NCBI GenBank assembly: GCA_003561665.1
Contig: PWVY01000002.1
Span: forward strand, 1-13,182
Length of the DNA stretch: 13,182 nt
Reading direction: 5' to 3'
Origin: Thermoplasmata archaeon
GTDB lineage: Archaea > Thermoplasmatota > SW-10-69-26
Shown: piece after piece, positions 6,842 through 12,503 of the stretch
Layout: each line of letters opens with the position of its first letter
How positions within the stretch are numbered: the stretch's first letter is position 1
Position numbers and translations under genes: made by a program
Notes under the pieces: model-generated
Databases searched by the model: none
What the model was told of the DNA's origin: nothing
Seen by the model: only the letters and a program-made list of their open reading frames with translations

Positions 6842-7729
6842 ATGGTGGTCCACGTAAGCTCTCCCGTGACCGACGCGGAAATGACTCCCACCAGCCAAGA
6901 ACCCCTCCTGGATGCACGCACGATCCTCGAGGATTTCGGTCTCACGAAGTACGAGATCGACGCGTACCTCGCCTTGTTGCCTCTGGGGATCGCGGAAGCC
7001 AAGGACATCTGTCAACGCTCCGGGGTTCCCACGAGCAAGATCTACGATGCCATGTCCCGTCTCGAATCCCTCGGCCTATTGGATGTCCAACAATCCAGGC
7101 CCAAGAAGTACATGGCTCGAGATGTGTCCACCGCGATCCAGCGCTTGCAGAGGAAGAAGGAGCAGGAGTTCGAAGCGATCCGAGAGAAACTCCCGGTCCT
7201 TGAGACGCAGCTTGCCCAGCGCGCCCGCACCCCACCCAAGGATTCGCCCTTCTGGAGCGTCGCCATCGGATGGGACGAGTTCGTCGACAAACATCTTGCC
7301 AAAGCGATGGAAGCCAGCGAGACGTACTTCTCCGTGGTTGACCATGCGGCCATCGAGACGACGGCAAGCCCTGAGGTCCTCGAACGGGCGACCGAGATGG
7401 TGGATGCCATCAAACGGAACATCCGCAAACAGCACATCGACTTCCGGTTGCTTGTGATCCACGAGGAGGGCGCTTTCGATAGTGCGCAGTCCTGGGCCTT
7501 GGACCTAATCGGTAAAGCCGGGGCGCGAAACACGCGGTTTACGACCCAGAAAACGCAAAGCTTCCACGTGCTGGATAAGGAGGGCGTGATCTTCCTGATA
7601 CCCAACCCTGCACGCCCTGCGCAGACGCTCGGCAGCGTTTTCGTTACGGATACGGATCTTGCCGAGGAGATCCACGAGGATTTCGAGGAGATCTGGCGGG
7701 CCGGTCGGCGGCTTGAACTCGCCGATTAA
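6842..7729 (+). CDS. TrmB-family transcriptional regulator
   Basis: TrmB proteins bind promoter DNA by an N-terminal winged helix and sense ligands, often sugars, through a C-terminal domain. This protein has 295 residues. The winged-helix domain spans about residues 22-95: LEDFGLTKYEIDAYLALL, then DICQRSGVPTSKIYDAMSRLESLGLL, and the wing QSRPKKYMA. A Lys/Glu-rich helix with coiled-coil character (about 98-130) leads into an alpha/beta domain starting FWSVAIGWDEFVDKHL and ending AEEIHEDFEEIWRAGRR. The ligand cannot be predicted because no sugar operon is adjacent. ATG 6842 is preferred over the TTG just before it; ATG 6881 is a shorter alternative that keeps the whole domain. The gene ends 23 bases from the convergent rpl11 stop. 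Confidence 0.88.
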   Translation: MVVHVSSPVTDAEMTPTSQEPLLDARTILEDFGLTKYEIDAYLALLPLGIAEAKDICQRSGVPTSKIYDAMSRLESLGLLDVQQSRPKKYMARDVSTAIQRLQRKKEQEFEAIREKLPVLETQLAQRARTPPKDSPFWSVAIGWDEFVDKHLAKAMEASETYFSVVDHAAIETTASPEVLERATEMVDAIKRNIRKQHIDFRLLVIHEEGAFDSAQSWALDLIGKAGARNTRFTTQKTQSFHVLDKEGVIFLIPNPARPAQTLGSVFVTDTDLAEEIHEDFEEIWRAGRRLELAD

Positions 7730-7752
7730 ACCCGGCCACTCCCTTGGAGAGC

Positions 7753-8232
7753 CTAAGCGTCCTCGAACTCGTCGTCGTAGCGGCCGTTCTTGACCTCCTC
7801 TTGGACATCCTGCGGGGGCTTCCCGTTGACGGTGACGCCCAACGAGTTCGCGGTTCCCAAGACTTCCAGGGTCCGCATCTTCGTGGTTTTGCCGAGGAGA
7901 TCAGGCTTCTTGCGTTGTGCAACCTTGATGGCTTGGTCAAGGCTCATGTTCCCAACAGGGTTCACGTTGGGTTCCCCGCTGCCTGAATCGATCCCGATCT
8001 CTTCCTTGATGAGGGCGCTCGTGGGGGGCGTACCCACCGTGATATCGAACGTGTCATCATCGTTGATGGTGACCGTCACGGGGACTTGCATCCCCTCGAA
8101 GGCCGCCGTCTGGTCGTTGATCTCGTTGACGACTTCCATCACGTTAACGCCGGTAGGTCCAAGCGCAGGGCCCAAGGGGGGACCAGCGCTGGCTTCTCCA
8201 CCGTCCACAAGGACATCAATCTCTTCTGCCAT
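7753..8232 (-). CDS. rpl11: Ribosomal protein uL11
   Basis: uL11 binds 23S rRNA at the GTPase-associated centre at the base of the stalk. The 159-residue protein starts AEEIDVLVDGGEASAGPPLGPALGP, with the proline-rich turn of the family, then VVNEINDQTAAFEGMQVPV. The rRNA-binding C-terminal domain includes GTPPTSALIKEE, KKPDLLGKT and LGTANSLGV, and the end is an acidic FEDA. ATG 8230-8232 is chosen over ATG 8236-8238 because a GGTGAT lies about six bases before it. In many euryarchaea rpl11 is followed by the L1, L10 and L12 genes; here it is followed by a convergent regulator, so that group must be elsewhere. It has its own promoter and a leader of about 65 bases with two hairpins. Confidence 0.96.
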   Translation of the reverse strand: MAEEIDVLVDGGEASAGPPLGPALGPTGVNVMEVVNEINDQTAAFEGMQVPVTVTINDDDTFDITVGTPPTSALIKEEIGIDSGSGEPNVNPVGNMSLDQAIKVAQRKKPDLLGKTTKMRTLEVLGTANSLGVTVNGKPPQDVQEEVKNGRYDDEFEDA

Positions 8233-8253
8233 GTTCATCACCGCCGCGACCAC

Positions 8254-8267
8254 GCCGAACGTTCGGC
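8254..8267 (-). promoter_or_regulatory. Perfect 14-base palindrome in the rpl11 leader
   Basis: GCCGAACGTTCGGC is its own reverse complement and lies 22 bases before the uL11 start, inside the predicted leader RNA. In RNA it could form a five-pair hairpin with a four-base loop; in DNA it could be a dimer site. Together with the hairpin at 8275-8288 it may be a binding site for autoregulation. Confidence 0.45.
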
Positions 8268-8274
8268 CTTGATA

Positions 8275-8288
8275 CACCCCGAAGGGTG
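8275..8288 (-). promoter_or_regulatory. cUUCGg tetraloop hairpin in the rpl11 leader
   Basis: Read on the minus strand, CACCC-TTCG-GGGTG folds into a five-pair stem capped by UUCG closed by a C-G pair, an exceptionally stable RNA tetraloop. It falls about 10 bases after the predicted transcription start and 43 bases before the ATG, so it should be part of the message. Confidence 0.5.
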
Positions 8289-8321
8289 ATGGATGCGGCG
8301 AGCCCCCTCAAACGATGCCGG

Positions 8322-8328
8322 TATAAAA
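8322..8328 (-). promoter_or_regulatory. TATA box of rpl11
   Basis: TTTTATA on the minus strand is the only AT-rich block upstream of uL11. It predicts transcription starting near 8298, giving a leader of about 65 bases. The box directly abuts the hairpin at 8329-8349 and doubles as its T-tract. Confidence 0.6.
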
Positions 8329-8349
8329 CTCCTGCTCCGGGAGCAGGAG
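8325..8349 (-). terminator. Hairpin plus T-tract after spt5
   Basis: Ten-base perfect arms CTCCTGCTCC and GGAGCAGGAG around one base (8329-8349), followed on the minus strand by TTTT, begin 21 bases after the spt5 stop. This looks like an intrinsic terminator. Archaeal RNA polymerase mainly needs the T-tract, so the hairpin may also act as processing site or protein-binding dyad. Confidence 0.55.
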
Positions 8350-8370
8350 CAAGCCGAACAGGCCGATGGG

Positions 8371-8871
8371 CTAGTCCTCGTCCTCTTTCTTGAGGACGCG
8401 AACGTGGTCGCCTCGAACGGTGACCGGGATGGGGACCATCGCTTCGAACAGTTCCACGGTGATCTCCTCCTTTGTCTCGTCGATGCGTTGGACGCGAGCC
8501 CGTTCACCTTTGAACGGTCCGCTGACGAGTTCCACGATGTCGCCTTCCTCGATGCCAGCGACCGCGGGCTTGGGTGTCAGGAAGTGCTCGATGTCACCGA
8601 TCCCGGTTGCTTCATCGAGCAGGTTTTTGGCGTGTCGGATGTTCCGGACGATCCGATCGAGATGGGGCCGCTCTCCTGCTTCGACGAACAAGTAACCGCG
8701 TAGCTCGTTTGGAGCCAAGATCGCGAAGACGGGGGCCTTTTCACGTTCTGCCTTGTTCTCGATAAGGTTCGCAACGTTCTCTTCTTGGTTGATCGTCGTC
8801 TTCACGACGTAAACGTTCCCAGGCTTGTCATCGCCGGGTGCATCCTTTTGCTGGATCTCTTCCTCGCTCAT
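8371..8871 (-). CDS. spt5: Transcription elongation factor Spt5 (NusG-like)
   Basis: Spt5 binds the RNA polymerase clamp with Spt4 and raises processivity. It is the archaeal counterpart of bacterial NusG. The 166-residue length is slightly above usual because of an acidic N-terminal extension of about 17 residues. The NGN domain covers about 18-100 (NVYVVKTTINQEENVANLIE, PNELRGYLFVEA, RHAKNLLDEATG), followed by a KOW domain from about 110 (EGDIVELVSGPFKGERARVQRID, then VTVRGDHVRVLKK). ATG 8869-8871 overlaps the secE stop (ATGA), so translation is coupled. SecE next to Spt5 is the conserved archaeal order. Confidence 0.96.
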   Translation of the reverse strand: MSEEEIQQKDAPGDDKPGNVYVVKTTINQEENVANLIENKAEREKAPVFAILAPNELRGYLFVEAGERPHLDRIVRNIRHAKNLLDEATGIGDIEHFLTPKPAVAGIEEGDIVELVSGPFKGERARVQRIDETKEEITVELFEAMVPIPVTVRGDHVRVLKKEDED

Positions 8872-9134
8872 GGGGAGACCCCGGGTACGAAGCGCATGAT
8901 GTAGAACACGATGAAACCTATGGCGCCTACGAGAAGCACGCCCAATCCGGTGATCTTGGCCTGTTGACCGAACTCCTTGCGATCAGGCTTGCGGGCCATG
9001 CGAAGGACACGCCCGTACTTACCTCGCCCGATGCGGGATGCTCGGTTCTCGATCTCGCCTTGGATCGCCCAGGCCTTATCGACGAATTCAGGATCATCCC
9101 GGGAACGGCGAGGGTCCTTGCTCTGGCGTGCCAT
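8868..9134 (-). CDS. secE: Preprotein translocase subunit SecE (Sec61 gamma)
   Basis: SecE clamps the two halves of the SecY channel in the membrane. The archaeal form has one transmembrane helix, here at about residues 62-82 (TGLGVLLVGAIGFIVFYIM), after an amphipathic helix. Before that come the family-typical RVLRMARKPDRKEF (about 42-55). The 88 residues exceed the usual length of about 60 because of a charged N-terminal extension of about 25 residues. ATG 9132-9134 lies 32 bases from the centre of a TATA box (9162-9169), so the leader is only a few bases. The gene is coupled to spt5 by ATGA. Confidence 0.9.
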   Translation of the reverse strand: MARQSKDPRRSRDDPEFVDKAWAIQGEIENRASRIGRGKYGRVLRMARKPDRKEFGQQAKITGLGVLLVGAIGFIVFYIMRFVPGVSP

Positions 9135-9161
9135 TGTCTCTACCCGCGCCAGCGGAGCGCC

Positions 9162-9169
9162 CCTATAAG
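9162..9169 (-). promoter_or_regulatory. TATA box of secE-spt5
   Basis: CTTATAGG on the minus strand is centred about 32 bases before the secE ATG, predicting a start of transcription four to six bases upstream of it and a nearly leaderless message. Confidence 0.6.
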
Positions 9170-9182
9170 CCCTTTACGGCTG

Positions 9183-9278
9183 CGACCTGGCTGGGGGTGA
9201 ACCCCATAAGCCAGCGGATGGCCCTACCCAGGTCGGGACGGGGTATCTCTGCCGGGCCTCATCGTTTGAGAGAGGCCC
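9183..9278. other. Structured non-coding segment between secE and the receiver gene
   Basis: Eight-base perfect arms CGACCTGG (9183-9190) and CCAGGTCG (9228-9235) enclose GCTGG/CCAGC arms (9190-9194 and 9211-9215) and a GGGG-TGAA-CCCC hairpin (9194-9205). A second pair, GGGCCTC (9254-9260) and GAGGCCC (9272-9278), follows. The segment lies upstream of both divergent TATA boxes, so neither gene should transcribe it. It could be a protein-binding region or a small RNA. I found no tRNA-like fold and no C/D-box pattern. Confidence 0.4.
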
Positions 9279-9290
9279 AGTTGGGGGAGG

Positions 9291-9298
9291 TTTAAATA
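9291..9298 (+). promoter_or_regulatory. TATA box of the first receiver gene
   Basis: TTTAAATA, preceded by GGAGG as a possible BRE-adjacent stretch, is centred about 29 bases before ATG 9324. It fits a leaderless or nearly leaderless message. Confidence 0.65.
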
Positions 9299-9323
9299 CT
9301 ACGTGGATGGGGAAGCAAGGAGT

Positions 9324-9746
9324 ATGGGCGCGTATCCTCTTCCTGACGAGGTGCAGGATCTTGATGTGTTGATCGTCGACGACGCTACGACGATACGGAG
9401 GAAGCTTCGGAGTTTGTTAGGGGAGTTATCGATCCCGGATGAACGGATTCGTGAGGCTTCCAGTGCGAGAGATGCTTTGGAGGCGTTCGAGCAGGGGGCT
9501 CCCGATCTTGTGCTCTTGGACCTGGTGTTGCCCGATATTCCCGGCGAGGAGCTCGGAAGCGTTTTGATGGAGAAGCATTCGGACACGAGCGTGATCCCGC
9601 TGACGGCGCTGGACCCGAACGATCGGAGGGTGCGGCAACTCGTATCGAAGGGGGCGTTGGGTGTGGTGGAGAAACCGGTTCGGCGCCAAGCGGTGCAGGA
9701 CATGATGGGGATGCTCTACGATGAAGAGCTGGCGAAGCGTGAATGA
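9324..9746 (+). CDS. Stand-alone response-regulator receiver (CheY-like), paralogue 1
   Basis: A 140-residue single receiver domain with no output domain. The phosphorylation machinery is complete: acidic pair Asp19-Asp20 (LIVDDATTIR), phosphoacceptor Asp66 (DLVLLDLVLPD), Thr94 and Lys117 (EKPVRRQ). ATG 9324 is preferred over the GTG at 9303. With it, this protein aligns without gaps from residue 1 to the convergent paralogue at 9840-10289, placing all catalytic residues at the same numbers, and the TATA box sits correctly. By hand count 54 of residues 15-120 (106 positions) are identical. Such proteins pass phosphoryl groups from histidine kinases to partner proteins; no kinase is encoded here. 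The partner is unknown. Confidence 0.92.
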   Translation: MGAYPLPDEVQDLDVLIVDDATTIRRKLRSLLGELSIPDERIREASSARDALEAFEQGAPDLVLLDLVLPDIPGEELGSVLMEKHSDTSVIPLTALDPNDRRVRQLVSKGALGVVEKPVRRQAVQDMMGMLYDEELAKRE

Positions 9747-9815
9747 TCGACGGGAGAGACGTTGACGGTATGCGGGGTGAGATCACGCGGGGTAGGTTCG
9801 GTTCGTCTGCACGTT

Positions 9816-9839
9816 CCTATGCTCGCATAGGTTTCGTTC
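9816..9839 (+). terminator. Hairpin with T-rich tail after the first receiver gene
   Basis: CCTATGC and GCATAGG form seven-base perfect arms around TC (9816-9831), followed by TTTCGTTCTT. It lies about 70 bases after the plus-strand receiver stop and just before the end of the convergent paralogue. It suits termination of the plus-strand message and may also stop transcripts from the other side. Confidence 0.45.
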
Positions 9840-10289
9840 TTAGGCCGTAGCTTGGCCGAAGAAGTGCCCCTTCTCGGAGTTGTCCCATCGGGATGCGAGC
9901 AGGATCAAGAGGTTCCGGAGCTGTTGTTCGCGGATGGGTTTGTGCAGGACCTCGACGACGCCGCTTGAGACGAGTTCGCGAACACGGTCATGGTCTGGAT
10001 CAAGCCCGGTCAAGAGCGCGATGTTCGCGTCAGGGCGTTCTTCGAGCATGCGAGGCCCGATGACCCACCCTGGATTGTCTGGAAGCATCACGTCGAGTAG
10101 GACGAGGTCTGGGGCTTCCTTACGGAAGAGAGAAAGGCCGTCCTCCCCGTTGGAGGCTTCGGAGATGCGGTCCTCGGTGATCCCTTCGGAGGTGAGGAGG
10201 GATCGGAGTTGTGTGCGGATGCTGACCGCATCGTCGACAAGGAGGACCGTCACCTCCTTGAGGTAGTCATCGAAGCGTCGCTTGTCCAT
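9840..10289 (-). CDS. Stand-alone response-regulator receiver (CheY-like), paralogue 2
   Basis: A 149-residue single receiver domain with Asp19-Asp20 (LLVDDAVSIR), phosphoacceptor Asp66 (DLVLLDVMLPD), Thr94 and Lys117 (HKPIREQ), all at the same positions as in paralogue 1. Both share a distinctive stretch after Thr94, with LDP then RVR-LVS-G, which suggests a common partner. There is no DNA-binding or enzymatic domain, and the extra 10 residues or so at the C-terminus are polar. ATG 10287-10289 lies 28 bases from a TATA box (10314-10320), as in a leaderless gene. It lies directly downstream of ftsZ on the same strand but has its own promoter. Confidence 0.92.
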   Translation of the reverse strand: MDKRRFDDYLKEVTVLLVDDAVSIRTQLRSLLTSEGITEDRISEASNGEDGLSLFRKEAPDLVLLDVMLPDNPGWVIGPRMLEERPDANIALLTGLDPDHDRVRELVSSGVVEVLHKPIREQQLRNLLILLASRWDNSEKGHFFGQATA

Positions 10290-10313
10290 GCCTTCTTTCC
10301 GGGAGGTCCCCTC

Positions 10314-10320
10314 ATTTAAT
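10314..10320 (-). promoter_or_regulatory. TATA box of the second receiver gene
   Basis: ATTAAAT on the minus strand is centred 28 bases before the ATG at 10289, in the 57-base gap after ftsZ. It indicates independent transcription from ftsZ, with no or almost no leader. Confidence 0.6.
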
Positions 10321-10346
10321 CCTTCCCGAAGCGCCCGGAGAGGACC

Positions 10347-11480
10347 TTAGAGGACGAAATCGACCTCTTTCTCGACCTTCTTTTTCCGTTTCTGGCCGGG
10401 GCTTTCTCCAGGGCCGAGGATTTGGTTGCTTTTGACGCCTGTGACGACGAGCATCACGCGCATCTTGTCTCGGAGGCTTTGATCCACGCCGCAACCCCAG
10501 ATGATGCGGCTTTCGGGGCTTACGCTATCGAAGACTTCGTGTGCGACGCTCTCGGCTTCTCGGATCGTCATCTCGGGTCCGCCGACAACGTTGATCAACG
10601 CCCCGGTCGCGTCGGTTACGTCGACGTCGATCAAGGGGCTGTGGAGGGCTTCGTTGATCGAGTCTTTGAGCCGGTCTTGGCCTTCACCCTCACCGAGGCC
10701 AATCATGGCAACGCCTCCTTTCTTCATGATGGTTTTCAGGTCCGCGAAGTCCAGGTTCACGAGGCCTGGCTTCGTGATCATCTCGGTGATGCCTTTGATG
10801 CTGCGGAGCAAGACCTCGTCAGCCACGCGGAAGGCTTGGTTTAGGGGGAGGCGAGGCGCGATGTCGAGCAGCCGGTCGTTGGGGATCACGATGGTCGTAT
10901 CCGCGGCATCCCGGAGGCGGGCGAGCCCGGCTTCGGCGTTCTTCATCCGGATCTCTCCTTCGACTTTGAAGGGTAGCGTGACGACGGCGATGGTCAACGC
11001 GCCAGCGTCGCGTGCGAACTCGGCCACGACGGGGGCGCACCCGGTCCCGGTTCCGCCACCGAGGCCGCATGTGACGAACACGAGATCGCTTCCGTCGACG
11101 ATCCCGCGGATCTCGGGTTCGCTCTCCTTGGCGGCTTCCTCGCCGACTTGGGGAAGGGAGCCGGCTCCGAGCCCTTTGGTGAGGTTGCGCCCGATGAGGA
11201 TCTTGTTCTCGACGGGGGAGTTGAGAAGGTGCTGAGCGTCCGTGTTAAGCGCGAAGAACTGCGCGCCTTCGACGTTCGCTTGGGCTAACCGGTTGACGGT
11301 GTTGGTCCCGGCTCCTCCGCATCCGAGGACTTTCACCTTCGTATCAAGCCCTGTGAGGAGCTCTTCTAGCTCCTGGTCGCTCGTTCCAGCATCATCGTTG
11401 CTTGGAGCGCGGGCGAGCGTGGGTGTTTGTTGTTCGTCCTCGGCGGCGTTTTCGACGGCTTCTTCGACAAGCGATTTCAC
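10347..11480 (-). CDS. ftsZ: Cell division protein FtsZ (FtsZ1 type)
   Basis: FtsZ is the tubulin-like GTPase that assembles at mid-cell. The 377-residue protein has a variable acidic N-terminus of about 45 residues, then the nucleotide-binding GCGGAGTNTVNRL (53-65), the tubulin signature GLGGGTGTG (about 140), and the synergy loop NLDFADLKTIM with both catalytic aspartates. Its C-terminus carries a Lys-rich linker and ends in EVDFVL, similar to the short acidic-aromatic end of haloarchaeal FtsZ1. By memory it matches Haloferax FtsZ1 and Methanocaldococcus FtsZ1 better than FtsZ2. GTG 11478-11480 is preferred because AGGAGGG lies about eight bases upstream. The predicted leader is about 60 bases, from a TATA-like CTTAAG near 11567-11572, and contains a GGATGCATCC palindrome (11528-11537). 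Confidence 0.96.
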   Translation of the reverse strand: MKSLVEEAVENAAEDEQQTPTLARAPSNDDAGTSDQELEELLTGLDTKVKVLGCGGAGTNTVNRLAQANVEGAQFFALNTDAQHLLNSPVENKILIGRNLTKGLGAGSLPQVGEEAAKESEPEIRGIVDGSDLVFVTCGLGGGTGTGCAPVVAEFARDAGALTIAVVTLPFKVEGEIRMKNAEAGLARLRDAADTTIVIPNDRLLDIAPRLPLNQAFRVADEVLLRSIKGITEMITKPGLVNLDFADLKTIMKKGGVAMIGLGEGEGQDRLKDSINEALHSPLIDVDVTDATGALINVVGGPEMTIREAESVAHEVFDSVSPESRIIWGCGVDQSLRDKMRVMLVVTGVKSNQILGPGESPGQKRKKKVEKEVDFVL

Positions 11481-11612
11481 GTTGAGTCCCTCCTAGGCGA
11501 CCCTGGGATGTGGATCGTAGGAAAGGCGGATGCATCCCATTGTCAACGGATGCCGCAAGGACCCCCTTAAGCTTGCCGAATCGCATCGGCCGGCGAAGGG
11601 TCCTCGTCAATC

Positions 11613-11617
11613 TTTAA
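11613..11617 (+). promoter_or_regulatory. TATA-like element of queC
   Basis: TTTAA in the context TCTTTAACGG is centred 27 bases before ATG 11642. There is no ribosome-binding site near that ATG, as expected for a leaderless gene. Confidence 0.5.
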
Positions 11618-11641
11618 CGGGTGGCGGCTTTTGCTGGTTTT

Positions 11642-12349
11642 ATGCCATCTGCTGTGGTCCTTCTCTCTGGAGGGTTGGATAGCACTGTCGCGGCAGCGTA
11701 CGCCGTCGAGGAAGGGTACGAGGTCTCCGCGTTGACGGTGCAGTATGGGCAGCGGCACGAGCGGGAGCTCCAGGCGGCGGAGGATGTTGCCTCCGCGCTT
11801 GGGTTCGAGGAGCATCATGTCTTGGATGTGGGGTTGTCGGCTTGGGGGGGTTCAGCGCTGACGGATCCCGACGTGGAGGTCCCGTTGGACCGAGAGGAGG
11901 AGGAGGAGGAGGAGGAGGAGGAGGAGGAGGGGGACGGGTCTACGATCCCGGTCACGTACGTGCCGGCGCGGAACTTGGTGTTCTTGTCGCTGGCGGTCAG
12001 CTTCGCAGAGACGCGGGAGGCCAACGCGGTGTTCATCGGTGCCAACGCGGTGGATTACAGTGGTTACCCGGATTGTCGGCCGGAGTTCTTGGATGCGTTC
12101 GCGAAGGCTGCGACGCTTGGGACGAAGCGAGGGGTGGAGGGGGATGCCATCCAGGTTCAAGCGCCGCTTTTGCGTTTGTCCAAGGGGGAGATCGTGGAGA
12201 AGGGGGTCGCGTTGGGGGCGCCTTTGGGTTTGACGTGGTCCTGTTACGAGGGTGGTTCTCGCCCGTGTGGGCGGTGCGATTCGTGCCGTTTGCGCAAGAA
12301 GGGGTTCGAGGAGGCGGGTGTCGAGGATCCCGTCCCTTACCAGGTTTAG
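11642..12349 (+). CDS. queC: 7-cyano-7-deazaguanine (preQ0) synthase QueC
   Basis: QueC converts 7-carboxy-7-deazaguanine to preQ0 using ATP and ammonia. In archaea preQ0 feeds archaeosine at position 15 of tRNA. The 235-residue protein has the PP-loop SGGLDST (9-15), a TVQYGQRHERE segment (about 39-49), the YVPARNLVFLSLA segment, and a zinc site of four cysteines, Cys201, Cys209, Cys212 and Cys215 (CYEGGSRPCGRCDSC). ATG 11642 is chosen because the family begins directly before the PP-loop and the TATA-like element is 27 bases away; the GTG at 11621 is rejected. Residues 85-96 are twelve glutamates from a pure GAG run, in the loop before the YVPARN segment, which is variable in the family. 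No other preQ0 pathway gene is adjacent. Confidence 0.95.
   Translation: MPSAVVLLSGGLDSTVAAAYAVEEGYEVSALTVQYGQRHERELQAAEDVASALGFEEHHVLDVGLSAWGGSALTDPDVEVPLDREEEEEEEEEEEEGDGSTIPVTYVPARNLVFLSLAVSFAETREANAVFIGANAVDYSGYPDCRPEFLDAFAKAATLGTKRGVEGDAIQVQAPLLRLSKGEIVEKGVALGAPLGLTWSCYEGGSRPCGRCDSCRLRKKGFEEAGVEDPVPYQV
11894..11929 (+). repeat. GAG trinucleotide run, 12 units
   Basis: Twelve uninterrupted GAG codons inside queC encode Glu85 to Glu96. Length changes would come in whole codons and keep the frame. The surrounding Glu codons in this gene mix GAG and GAA little, but pure runs of this length are otherwise absent from the window. Confidence 0.95.
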
Positions 12350-12373
12350 GGTCAACCGTTCGCGTCATAGGTT

Positions 12374-12411
12374 CTAAAGGAGTTTTTTATGGTACTAAAT
12401 CAGGACTTTAG
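12374..12411 (+). terminator. T6 tract within CTAAAG/CTTTAG arms after queC
   Basis: A run of six T (12383-12388) lies 33 bases after the queC stop, the longest T-tract in the window, and archaeal polymerase often terminates in such tracts. CTAAAG (12374-12379) and CTTTAG (12406-12411) are inverted arms around it. The same bases also look like a ribosome-binding site and start codon, so the reading as terminator is not certain. Confidence 0.4.
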
Positions 12412-12418
12412 GGTGTAA
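12389..12418 (+). CDS. Possible nine-codon leader peptide
   Basis: ATG 12389 follows AAAGGAG by six T, a textbook ribosome-binding arrangement that few genes in this window have. The frame codes for MVLNQDFRV and stops at TAA. It may be chance in an AT-richer spacer, or a small leader ORF. No downstream attenuator for the next gene is evident. Confidence 0.2.
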   Translation: MVLNQDFRV

Positions 12419-12458
12419 ACGTTCGCTTCGGTCGATTGAAATCATTCAAACGTTCGCT
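12417..12458. repeat. Direct repeat AAACGTTCGCT, two copies
   Basis: AAACGTTCGCT occurs at 12417-12427 and 12448-12458, 31 bases apart, about three helical turns. A related AACCGTTCGC lies at 12354-12363. Between the two exact copies is an inverted repeat TTGAA-ATCA-TTCAA (12436-12449). The spacing suggests a regulator binding on one face of DNA just upstream of the TATA-like element at 12473. Confidence 0.5.
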
Positions 12459-12472
12459 CATGCGGCGTTGGG

Positions 12473-12478
12473 CTTATG
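12473..12478 (+). promoter_or_regulatory. TATA-like element of the small Cys/His protein gene
   Basis: CTTATG is centred 28 bases before ATG 12504, which has no ribosome-binding site; the pattern is that of a leaderless gene. Confidence 0.4.
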
Positions 12479-12503
12479 GTGGTGGGCGTCCCATTACGAT
12501 ACC

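Noticed and set aside
9183..9278. Structured segment considered as a tRNA or C/D-box RNA
   Set aside because: No anticodon-arm layout, no CCA-like end, and no convincing C and D boxes; kept only as a segment of unknown role.
10501..11235. Plus-strand reading frame opposite ftsZ
   Set aside because: Ser/Arg/Pro-rich shadow of ftsZ, without family features.
11890..11930. GAG run considered as a CRISPR-like or mobile repeat
   Set aside because: It is a simple in-frame trinucleotide run without spacers, inside a complete gene.
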